39,563 bases of DNA, taken from Moorena sp. SS36440bin_2. Lineage in GTDB: Bacteria; Cyanobacteriota; Cyanobacteriia; Cyanobacteriales; Coleofasciculaceae. The stretch spans positions 1-39,563 of the forward strand of contig WTKN01000026.1 of the NCBI GenBank assembly GCA_011524395.1, in the 5' to 3' direction. Numbering within the stretch: position 1 is the first letter of the stretch; each line of letters starts with the position of its first letter. Of the stretch, positions 27,660 through 35,050 are shown one piece after another. The notes beneath the pieces were generated by a model. That model was not told where the DNA came from. It worked only from the letters and a program-made list of their open reading frames with translations, and searched no databases. A program made the translations under genes and the position numbers.

Positions 27660-27937
27660 TTTTGACTACTATCGATCCCATGACTAAGGTAATCTCACGA
27701 ATTACGAATAATAATACCCAAGTGCCAATGAATCAAACAGAAAAACGTCCAGGAAAAAAACAAAAGAGACCATGGTGGTGGCCCTCAGATAAACCGCTTT
27801 CTCCAAGCCTCGTTACCTCGACAGGAAATGAATTAGATCAGGAAAAGGGTTTGACATCAAAGTTATTCCTAATTTTCTTTATCCTTCTTATTATTTTTTT
27901 ACTCCCTTTTCTAACTCAGTTTCTATATTTTAAATGA
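27656..27937 (+). CDS. Small tail-anchored basic protein
   Basis: A 93-residue protein whose ATG overlaps the CHAT/CHASE2 stop by four bases, a strong sign that it belongs to the same translational unit. Residues about 30-50 are basic and aromatic (KRPGKKQKRPWWWPSDKP). A single hydrophobic helix closes the protein (FLIFFILLIIFLLPFL, about 72-87), so it is predicted to be tail-anchored with its N-terminus in the cytoplasm. I recognise no family. By position it may be a partner or substrate of the CHAT protease; that is inference. Confidence 0.65.
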   Translation: MILTTIDPMTKVISRITNNNTQVPMNQTEKRPGKKQKRPWWWPSDKPLSPSLVTSTGNELDQEKGLTSKLFLIFFILLIIFLLPFLTQFLYFK

Positions 27938-28083
27938 ATCACACTAATGCTGAGCTAAGCATATGCACGTAGCTTGGCCTTTGGCTGAATGCTTACAACT
28001 CAACACTGACGCCCTCAAATAAACAAGTGATACCAGAACTGCATAGCTAACTGCATAAGCTCAAAGCCTCTGCACCTATGGAT

Positions 28084-28109
28084 TGTAGTAGGTACCTGTA
28101 GTAGGTACC
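28084..28109 (+). promoter_or_regulatory. 13-bp tandem duplication upstream of the LuxR-type gene
   Basis: TGTAGTAGGTACC occurs twice in perfect tandem (28084-28096 and 28097-28109), each copy carrying the palindrome AGGTACCT at its end. It lies about 42 bp before the LuxR-type start codon at 28151, where an operator or activator site would sit. Binding is untested. Confidence 0.45.
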
Positions 28110-28150
28110 TGCTCTGTTGCCGATTCGTAATGTTCACATAGGTCTAGAGG

Positions 28151-28723
28151 ATGAATACTCAGGCAAAACAGTTTAACGGTGTTCTCTTACAAGGGGTAGT
28201 AGAAGGATTAATGGATGGTGTATTGATTTTGAACGCTCAGGGAGAGTTAGTTCATAGCAATTGTTATGGTCGCTTTATTTGTGCTCAACTAGCAGTGGGT
28301 AAGTCAAAATTTAACCTTGTTCCCAAAGAAATCAGGCGTGTTTGCCAAGCTGTGCTCGACAGCTGTGAGTTATATCCAAATCAGCCAATAGTTATCGAGT
28401 CTGAAATTATTACTGAACGCTCAACATCTTTTCGGATTCGAGCCGTTAAGCTCACCTTAGACTCTTTTGAAAATCCCTGCATTTTAGTAACACTAGAAAA
28501 TCACGATCAATATGCTGAGAGTTTAGCGATCGCAGAGGTGAATAAATATGACCTGACTCCTCGTGAGGCCGAAGTTTGGTTACTGCGTCGTGGTGATTAC
28601 AGCTATCAGGAGATTGCTGATGAATTGCACATTACTCTTAACACAGTGAAGAAGCACTTGAAAAATATTTATGCTAAAATAAAATTTCACCAACTCAAAC
28701 AGGAATTTTTACAAGCCAATTAA
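28151..28723 (+). CDS. PAS-like / LuxR-type response transcription regulator
   Basis: A 190-residue regulator. Residues about 15-115 look like a PAS-type sensory fold (GLMDGVLILNAQGELVHSN is the usual start of a PAS domain). Residues about 130-182 are a LuxR/GerE helix-turn-helix: LTPREAEVWLLRRGDYSYQEIADELHITLNTVKKHLKNI. There is no receiver domain. The gene follows the small tail-anchored gene after 213 bp, so it may be separately transcribed, and it has a 13-bp tandem motif upstream. It could read the state of the CHAT/CHASE2 system or simply be a neighbour. Confidence 0.85.
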   Translation: MNTQAKQFNGVLLQGVVEGLMDGVLILNAQGELVHSNCYGRFICAQLAVGKSKFNLVPKEIRRVCQAVLDSCELYPNQPIVIESEIITERSTSFRIRAVKLTLDSFENPCILVTLENHDQYAESLAIAEVNKYDLTPREAEVWLLRRGDYSYQEIADELHITLNTVKKHLKNIYAKIKFHQLKQEFLQAN

Positions 28724-28734
28724 ATTAGTTATAT

Positions 28735-28874
28735 AGCAAAGGGAATAGGGAGTAGCGATAAAGAAGTAAAGAAGTAAAGGTAATAAAAATTTTTGTGACT
28801 ATACCCAATTATCGAAAACTACTTCTTCGCTCTACCCACACTCTGTTTGCTATTCCCTATTCCCTATTCCTTTT
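28735..28874 (+). repeat. Inverted heptamer repeats in a convergent gap
   Basis: A run of GGGAATA/GGGAGTA units at 28735-28755 faces its complement (CTATTCC units) at 28850-28874, so the gap between the convergent regulator and HpsE-like genes can fold into a long stem. The right arm reaches into the last codons of the HpsE-like gene. It probably serves both genes as a transcript end. The heptamers are STRR-type. Confidence 0.5.
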
Positions 28875-29850
28875 CAGACATGCCAGCATTTTGCATTATT
28901 ATTAATGACTGATTTCCAATAATCCAATGATAAAATGGACTAAACAAGCTATTCAAAAAAAGTTCCAGTTCGCAAGCTGCTACTAAATCTGTCTTGAGCT
29001 GTTGGCGATATCTAATCAGGTGAAGCATAGTCTTGCCCAAATCATTGATTAGGTAAACTAGAATCATAACAGGCTTTTGCCAATGTTGAAAGCGCAACAT
29101 GCGAGTGGGATACCGACTTAACCCAACTCCTCGAAATAATTTTAATAAATAGTCTTTTTCCAAACGCCATTTTGGGATTTGATGATCAATACACATTTGA
29201 GGGTTATGCCAAATTTCCCAACCGGCGTTTTGAATATAGGATAAGGTTTCTATATCTTCTCCTTTAGCAGATAGGGATGTCGCACATACCCCCTTGAGCC
29301 AAGGCTGTTCAGGAACATTATTTAACCAGGCTTGCTTACGAATCACTAACCCCGCACCCACAGGAAACACCCCTTGACGAGGCTGATAACAAAATGGCTC
29401 TTGACCTCGTTCTATGATAGCAAGAAAACAAGCAATTCGCTTAAAGTTTTCCGGTGGTTTAACTTCATACTCTCCATAAATTTGACTACCATAAGCACCA
29501 GCTTGGGGATGGGAATTACCAAAATTATAAGCAGCACTAACCCAATCAGAAGTAGGTAGATTATCATCATCTAAAAAACCAACATACTCACCTTTAGACT
29601 CCTGGATAGCACGACGTCGGGCAAATGCTATCCCCTGTTTTGGTTCAAAGTAATATCGTATCCGATAACATTCTGGATGGGATTGATACTCCTTTACAAT
29701 TTTGGTGGTATTATCAGTACTATTATTATCAATAATCAGAATTTCCCAAGAAAAATCGTCGGTTTTAATTTGATACAGTAATCGTTTTAAAACTTTAGGT
29801 AGACGAGTTTCGCCGTTATAGGTACAGATAGCAACTGTGAAATCAATCAT
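28864..29850 (-). CDS. hpsE: Family 2 glycosyltransferase, HpsE-like (hormogonium polysaccharide)
   Basis: A 328-residue GT-A glycosyltransferase of family 2. Seen: the N-terminal FTVAICTYNGETRLPKVLKR, the LIIDNNSTDNT strand, the nucleotide-sugar and metal-binding DDD at residues 94-96 (GFLDDDNLPT), and an acceptor-side GEDIETLSYIQNAGWEIWH. The N-terminal wording and length match proteins named HpsE, which help make the extracellular polysaccharide used by motile hormogonia. In known hps loci HpsE sits with pseudopilin genes, which are absent here, so the symbol is tentative. The transcription is leftward and ends in STRR repeats. Confidence 0.7.
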   Translation of the reverse strand: MIDFTVAICTYNGETRLPKVLKRLLYQIKTDDFSWEILIIDNNSTDNTTKIVKEYQSHPECYRIRYYFEPKQGIAFARRRAIQESKGEYVGFLDDDNLPTSDWVSAAYNFGNSHPQAGAYGSQIYGEYEVKPPENFKRIACFLAIIERGQEPFCYQPRQGVFPVGAGLVIRKQAWLNNVPEQPWLKGVCATSLSAKGEDIETLSYIQNAGWEIWHNPQMCIDHQIPKWRLEKDYLLKLFRGVGLSRYPTRMLRFQHWQKPVMILVYLINDLGKTMLHLIRYRQQLKTDLVAACELELFLNSLFSPFYHWIIGNQSLIIMQNAGMSEKE

Positions 29851-30007
29851 TGGTAGTCAACCAGTACAGTCCCTTTTGAATGCGCGAATGTAGAATGCGC
29901 GAAGGTAAAATTTGGAATTCTACATTCTGCATTCTATATTCTGCATTCTGACAAACAACCTACCCTACACCAAACGCCAAAGGCGAACAACCTTCAAGTG
30001 CTCTGCC

Positions 30008-33000
30008 TTAAGCAATCAATACAAAAGTCGTAGCAGCATTATCGATCAGGGTTTCAGCCTGCACCTGATTCAGGATTGCTAAGGTTTCATCACCGAAGCT
30101 AATCACAGTGTTGTTACCTTCTTGAGTCACAGATAACTGACCAAAGGTTAACCCATCTGCTAAACCGATGAAGTCTTCACCGACTTCGAAATCCCCAATC
30201 GTATCAGTTCCTTCACCAGCAGCCAGGATGAAGGTATCACTACCATCACCACCAGAGCCATTATCACCAAATAGGGTATCATTGCCAAGACCACCCCGCA
30301 GTAGGTCATCCCCAGCATCACCCCAGATTTGGTCATCACCGTTCTGACCAAACAGGGAATCATTACCGGCTTTTCCACCAATGCGATCGCTTCCAGCACC
30401 CCCGTAAATTACATCATCCCCTCCAAGGGTATTGTTAGAGGAACGGCTGTTGAAGTCACCTCGTAACACATCATCTCCATTCCCCCCAAAGATAGTATCA
30501 TTACCATTACCACCAGCAACTGTATCATTCCCAGCTCCGGCAATGATTGTTTCATCAGCTTCGGTGCCAACTAGTTCATCATCTGATGAGGTTCCCGGAC
30601 CGGGGTTGACTGAAAAGACAGTAATGGTTTCACTGTCTTCTTGAGCCACTACCAGCAGGGGTTCACCATTGGGGCTGTCTTCCACAGGAATAAAGGTTAG
30701 CCCCTCAGGCTGACGGTCTACTGGATCATCTGGATTCCCACCATTATCATTGGGCAGATATTGGACAAATTCAGGAGCCGTGGGATTGGTCACATCGTAG
30801 ACCATTATGCCGCCTATTCGTTCGAGGCCGATAAACGTGTAAGTGCGATCATTAATAACCCCGGTGACAATTCCTTCTGGTTCTGGTCCTTGATTGTCAC
30901 TGCGATCGTCAAAACTATCAGGAGTGCCGTTAGAATTAAATAGTTCAGGAACTTGTTGAGCTGTAATTCGTTCAAAGTCATCACCACTATCAAAAACTAG
31001 GTTGCCAAACTGATCCCAAATTGAAAAGGAGCGCCCACCATAGGCGAATAGCTGGTCGTAATCACCATCATTATCTAAATCCCCATCAATGGTAGATACT
31101 CTCAAACGACCCAGTTGAGACTCTTGTTGCAGGAATTCAGCATTTGGAAAGGCCTCTGGGTCCAGGGTCAAGTCTGCAATCCGTTCCTCTTCATCCCTGA
31201 TATCCCCTTCATTGGCAGTCACGTAGTAGGTTTGACCGTTTGCTTCAAAGGATGCGATCGCATCCGGTTGGTATAGACCGAAAACGGGCCAATTTTGGAT
31301 GTTGATGGCATCATCCTCATTACTGGCATCGAGGGCATTGTTCTCACCCAGGTCGATCAGACCTAAGACCACAGGAGTTGGATTAGGGTTCAGAGGAACC
31401 GAGCCATCCACCGGAATCTCCTGATCGAGTAATCCAAAGTCATTGTCATTGAGTACAGCCAGTTTGCCATCATCCAGTAGCGCTAGACCTTCTGGTTTAT
31501 CACCAGCGAGATACCCAATGGAAGGCAGGTTTGTTACTTTAATCTTATTGACCGCCTTAATCCCAAGAGCATCTAGGTCATCTGCACTCAATTGCTCTAG
31601 AGTAGAGCCAGTAGGTAGTGTGGGGGCATCGGGAGCAAGTAAATTAGTCGCTGCTGTCAGGTCTATTTGAAAGATGAACTTCTTGGCTGTATCACCAACT
31701 GCGGAATCTCGCTCAATGACAAATAATTTGCCATCTTCAGCGTATACCGCATCACCAATCTTATCTACTCGTCCCCCACTACGGAAAGCAGGGTCTTCGA
31801 GCAAGTAAACATACTCGGCAACGGCATTCCCTGTGGTAGTATCAATTCCCAGAATGCGAATCACATCCGAGCTATCGGAGGTAGCACGGTCTGGATTCTG
31901 TAAAGGAGTTTGAATAAAGGCATAAAGGATATTCTCGTCTGGATCCAGAGCTACGGCCTCAAAGCCACGGTTACGGCGGCGATTGGCGTACTCTTCAGGT
32001 AAGGATTCAGTGCCAAAGGTTCCCACTGCTTCACCAGCTAAGGCAGCTGTTCCTTGGGGAACAAAGCGGTCAATCAGGACACCATTGGTATCAAAGTGGT
32101 AGATAGCTGGACGGTACTCATCCACCATCCAGAAGGTGCCATCAGCAGCGATTACTACTCCTTCCAGGTCAGCACCAAACTCATCTAAGGGCAGCAAATT
32201 GCCCGATAAGTCTACTGGTTCTTCATCCACCCCTGCAATATTCGGTAGTCCTGTGATTGGTGTGGTGCTATCTTGACGGGTCAAGAAAATGGTTTCTGTA
32301 ATGCTGATCTCCCCAGAGCTGGGATTTAACTCAAAGCGGATCACTTGAGCTTGGTAATCCGGTAAGGCAAAGGGTCGTTCGTTACTCCCATCTCCATCCA
32401 CATCAGTGGGTTCACCATTAGGTCCCCGGTCTGGAACCGTGACAAACTTCAAGTTGCCAGTTGCTGGATCTGTCCCTTCGTAGAATAAGCCAGACAGTCC
32501 GCCCAGTTTAATGTCCTGACCCCCTTCGGTAGTACCAAGTACAGGCAAGTCATTGAACTCAAATAGCTCTACGGTGGGCTGACCTTGGCTGTGGTCTTTC
32601 ACACCCAGAGGCAAGATATCTACTACTGTAGCGGACTCCAGGTCTACCACCCCAAAAGCATTGTTTTCCTGGAGGTTGACAAAGGCTGTAGTACCATCGC
32701 TTGAGACAGCAATGAACTCTGGTTCCACATCCTCAGCAACAGTCTTGTCTGGGAAAATACGTACACCCTTTGCCCGGAATTCCGCTTCACGACCATTGAA
32801 GGCGCTGAAGTCTGCTGTGGCGACATTGTCTTGGGTTAGAGTTGCTATCCCACTGGACACATCAATAATACTGATCGATCCTTCAGGATCAATGCCATCA
32901 TCAGCTACTCCTTCATTAGCAACCAGTATTTTGGTGCCATCAGGGGTAAAGGTGAGCATATCCGGTAGGGGCCCCGCTTGCACTACCTTTAGGGCATTGG

Positions 33001-33322
33001 GGTCAACCGGATTGTTCCGAAACGCAGCAATATCTATAATTGCTACTTTCCCCGGATCAGTAGAAGTGCTAGCTTCTAACGCTAGCGCCAGTAAACCATT
33101 GCTATAGGCTACGCTATTTGCTCCGTCAATGTCAGGTATTAAAGCAGCCAAATCAATTGGTGGTATTGCCTGAGTTGGATTGCTCGGATCACTGAGGTCT
33201 ATCACTTGCACCTCAGTGTCACCAGAAACTACAAATAACTCTTGACCTATTGGATCGTAGGCGGTAATTTCAGCGCCAATCTCACTAGAAAAGCTGCCAA
33301 TTTTCTCTAATATATCTGCCAC
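30008..33322 (-). CDS. Secreted RTX protein: choice-of-anchor I propeller with inserted esterase/phytase-like domain
   Basis: A 1104-residue extracellular protein with no N-terminal signal peptide, as expected for type I secretion. Residues 1-245 and about 660-905 together form one choice-of-anchor I beta-propeller (AEITAYDPIGQELFVV, LPDMLTFTPDG, PEGIVTG, FIGLERIGGIMVYDVT). Between them, about 246-655, lies an esterase-like-activity-of-phytase domain (VPDRGPNGEPTDVDGDG, FGADLEGVV, NRGFEAVALDPDE). Residues about 915-1025 are RTX calcium-binding nonapeptides (GAGNDTVAGGNGNDTIFGG), followed by a DTF-containing tail typical of the secretion signal region. It may release phosphate from organic esters outside the cell. 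Confidence 0.85.
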   Translation of the reverse strand: MADILEKIGSFSSEIGAEITAYDPIGQELFVVSGDTEVQVIDLSDPSNPTQAIPPIDLAALIPDIDGANSVAYSNGLLALALEASTSTDPGKVAIIDIAAFRNNPVDPNALKVVQAGPLPDMLTFTPDGTKILVANEGVADDGIDPEGSISIIDVSSGIATLTQDNVATADFSAFNGREAEFRAKGVRIFPDKTVAEDVEPEFIAVSSDGTTAFVNLQENNAFGVVDLESATVVDILPLGVKDHSQGQPTVELFEFNDLPVLGTTEGGQDIKLGGLSGLFYEGTDPATGNLKFVTVPDRGPNGEPTDVDGDGSNERPFALPDYQAQVIRFELNPSSGEISITETIFLTRQDSTTPITGLPNIAGVDEEPVDLSGNLLPLDEFGADLEGVVIAADGTFWMVDEYRPAIYHFDTNGVLIDRFVPQGTAALAGEAVGTFGTESLPEEYANRRRNRGFEAVALDPDENILYAFIQTPLQNPDRATSDSSDVIRILGIDTTTGNAVAEYVYLLEDPAFRSGGRVDKIGDAVYAEDGKLFVIERDSAVGDTAKKFIFQIDLTAATNLLAPDAPTLPTGSTLEQLSADDLDALGIKAVNKIKVTNLPSIGYLAGDKPEGLALLDDGKLAVLNDNDFGLLDQEIPVDGSVPLNPNPTPVVLGLIDLGENNALDASNEDDAINIQNWPVFGLYQPDAIASFEANGQTYYVTANEGDIRDEEERIADLTLDPEAFPNAEFLQQESQLGRLRVSTIDGDLDNDGDYDQLFAYGGRSFSIWDQFGNLVFDSGDDFERITAQQVPELFNSNGTPDSFDDRSDNQGPEPEGIVTGVINDRTYTFIGLERIGGIMVYDVTNPTAPEFVQYLPNDNGGNPDDPVDRQPEGLTFIPVEDSPNGEPLLVVAQEDSETITVFSVNPGPGTSSDDELVGTEADETIIAGAGNDTVAGGNGNDTIFGGNGDDVLRGDFNSRSSNNTLGGDDVIYGGAGSDRIGGKAGNDSLFGQNGDDQIWGDAGDDLLRGGLGNDTLFGDNGSGGDGSDTFILAAGEGTDTIGDFEVGEDFIGLADGLTFGQLSVTQEGNNTVISFGDETLAILNQVQAETLIDNAATTFVLIA

Positions 33323-33472
33323 AAATTTCTCCTAGGTAGTAGACGACGAGTACCTATAACAGTTATTAGCTATCAACTTATTGAAAGTTTTATAGCAATG
33401 ATTATGTACTCACAACCCTGTTGCAAAGGAACCGCTTCGCAAACAGCCAAATGCTAAAAAAATAATTTATAC

Positions 33473-33510
33473 CAAATAAGTAAGCTTATTTTAATTAGCT
33501 TACTTATTTG
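33473..33510. repeat. 14-bp inverted repeat
   Basis: CAAATAAGTAAGCT (33473-33486) and AGCTTACTTATTTG (33497-33510) are perfect reverse complements with a 10-nt AT loop. It lies about 150 bp upstream of the RTX start codon at 33322. There is no T-run on the coding side. Confidence 0.65.
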
Positions 33511-33574
33511 ACATTTTTCACTTCAGTTGGTAGTTTATTAGCGTCATAACCAAGTTTTTGTATTGTTTAATTTA

Positions 33575-33613
33575 CTTTAGTTTAAGGGTTGATTGTCAAC
33601 CCTTAAACTAAAG
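33575..33613. repeat. Perfect 18-bp inverted repeat
   Basis: The arms at 33575-33592 and 33596-33613 are perfectly complementary across all 18 bp with a 3-nt loop TTG; the core is TTTAAGGGTTGA / TCAACCCTTAAA. It is about 250 bp upstream of the leftward RTX start. Perfection over 18 bp in otherwise AT-rich spacer is unlikely by chance. An operator, a transcript hairpin or a small mobile repeat are all possible. Confidence 0.7.
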
Positions 33614-34086
33614 GCTATTACGTTAATTTTTTACCTACTTAGTTAGGGGTTGCGTCTGAACTCTACAGCTAGTGTTGATCATTAACCTCTAATCTGGAGA
33701 TAGTTTGGCGATGGCTGAATAACGCAAATCATGATAATAGCAAGATAACAGCAAGATAACAGCAAGCAATCTCTGCTGTGCGTGAAGGTGATCGGCTAAG
33801 CTATTTGCTCAATTTGATCTTCGCGAACGGAACAATGAACCTTCCATTGAGTCTAAAACAATTCAAAAAAAACAGCTAATGGAATTACCCACTCATACTA
33901 GCCTGATGACTAGCATGATCATAGTTATTACCTTGACTCCATCTAGATATAAGGATTTAACTTGATAATCCAGTCACATCAAAACGGACTTTATTTATCT
34001 AGTTACCCATAACCTTTTTCTGGTGCTCCAAGGACTCTAGATAAGCCGATGTTCGATTCATTCTCAAGTAGATTTTACCCTTTCCC

Positions 34087-34142
34087 TGTCTTGATGCAGT
34101 CGGTAATGGGGGAAACCCCCGCAGGTCGCCGCTGCATCGCTG
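34087..34142. repeat. Dispersed GC-rich palindromic repeat
   Basis: Contains CTTGATGCAGTCG (34090-34102), the reverse complement of which occurs in the potB-potC gap, then GGGGG-AAA-CCCCC (34108-34120) and CGCCGCTGCATCGC. It stands out as a GC-rich island in AT-rich DNA. Confidence 0.6.
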
Positions 34143-35050
34143 ATCTGATGGCAATTACTAGTTCAGCAACAACGACTTAAAGTTTTATTGAATTTTACTG
34201 TCTTGGATTTGATAGTCTCTGATTAGCAAACTAAATCCAAATCATTTGTCTTTGATCTAAGCAACTGGGCTATAGATGACCCCTAGCTAAGCACCGTTTT
34301 TAGAAATGACCAAAGGTATATAGGTAGCTTTAACCTCTAAGTCGATCCTATCCGTCAGACTAATTAAGCCATAGGTTACTTGACTCAATAGCTTTTTGGT
34401 TTTAAATAAAACTATACTATAAAATATCCTACTATAGTAACCTTTACATAATCTTACAGAATTTGGTATTTTTGTTACGTCAGCTTTACTTAAAATTTAC
34501 ATGAGTAGCTACAGATTTGGGCTTGAATTCACAATTGGGTGGGTGTAGGGTCTTACCCTCTTATATGAAGCTTTTCACACTCCCTCCTCTTCTTACTAAT
34601 CCCGATTAAGAATTAAATTCACCACGGGTCGAATCTAAAAGCGATGCAGCAAAGAAACGGGAAGTTTCCCGCACTCGCACTTTGCATTAAGATACTGAGA
34701 TGCACTACCCTAATCCTAAGATATTACCCCTTTAATTAAACGTTATAAAATTTAGGATAATAAATTCAGACTATTTGATTAAAATTAACTATTAATTAAT
34801 ATCAATTATAGCTATTTCACGTTTTCTATGATTCAGTAAGTAGTTTTATAAAAGAGTAGGTAACAGGTAAGTCAGGAGAGGAAATAATGATAATTTATCG
34901 ATAATTACTCTTAATACAAATTTCCTCTACTCCCTAATTTTATAATTGCTAAGCTGGTGTGCATTTAAATTGGTGATTCCCTGTTTTCAGATCCGCTGTT
35001 CCCTATTCCCTTTGAACAATTTAGGTATCCCAATCTAAATACTGAACAGC

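Larger units (their letters stand above)
33323..35050. other. Long non-coding stretch with palindromes and repeats
   Basis: About 1.7 kb without a supportable gene between two leftward RTX genes. It holds two strong palindromes (33473-33510 and 33575-33613), an AGCAAGATAAC tandem (two and a half copies at 33739-33766), dispersed GC-rich repeats at 34087-34142 (with GGGGG-AAA-CCCCC at 34108-34120) and 34641-34690 (with CGGGAA-GT-TTCCCG), and GGGAATA-like heptamers near 34980-35010. The leftward gene's promoter must lie near its left end. I see no Pho box. Confidence 0.6.

Noticed and set aside
30160-30399. Alternative-frame open stretch in the RTX repeats
   Set aside because: It is produced by the repetitive glycine/aspartate codons of the RTX region and has no start context of its own.
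33575-33613. Pho box controlling the phytase-like gene
   Set aside because: The palindrome contains CTTAAACT-like words but not the spaced direct repeats of the cyanobacterial Pho box.
33739-33766. AGCAAGATAAC tandem as iterons of a replication origin
   Set aside because: Only two and a half copies, no DnaA-box cluster and no replication gene nearby.
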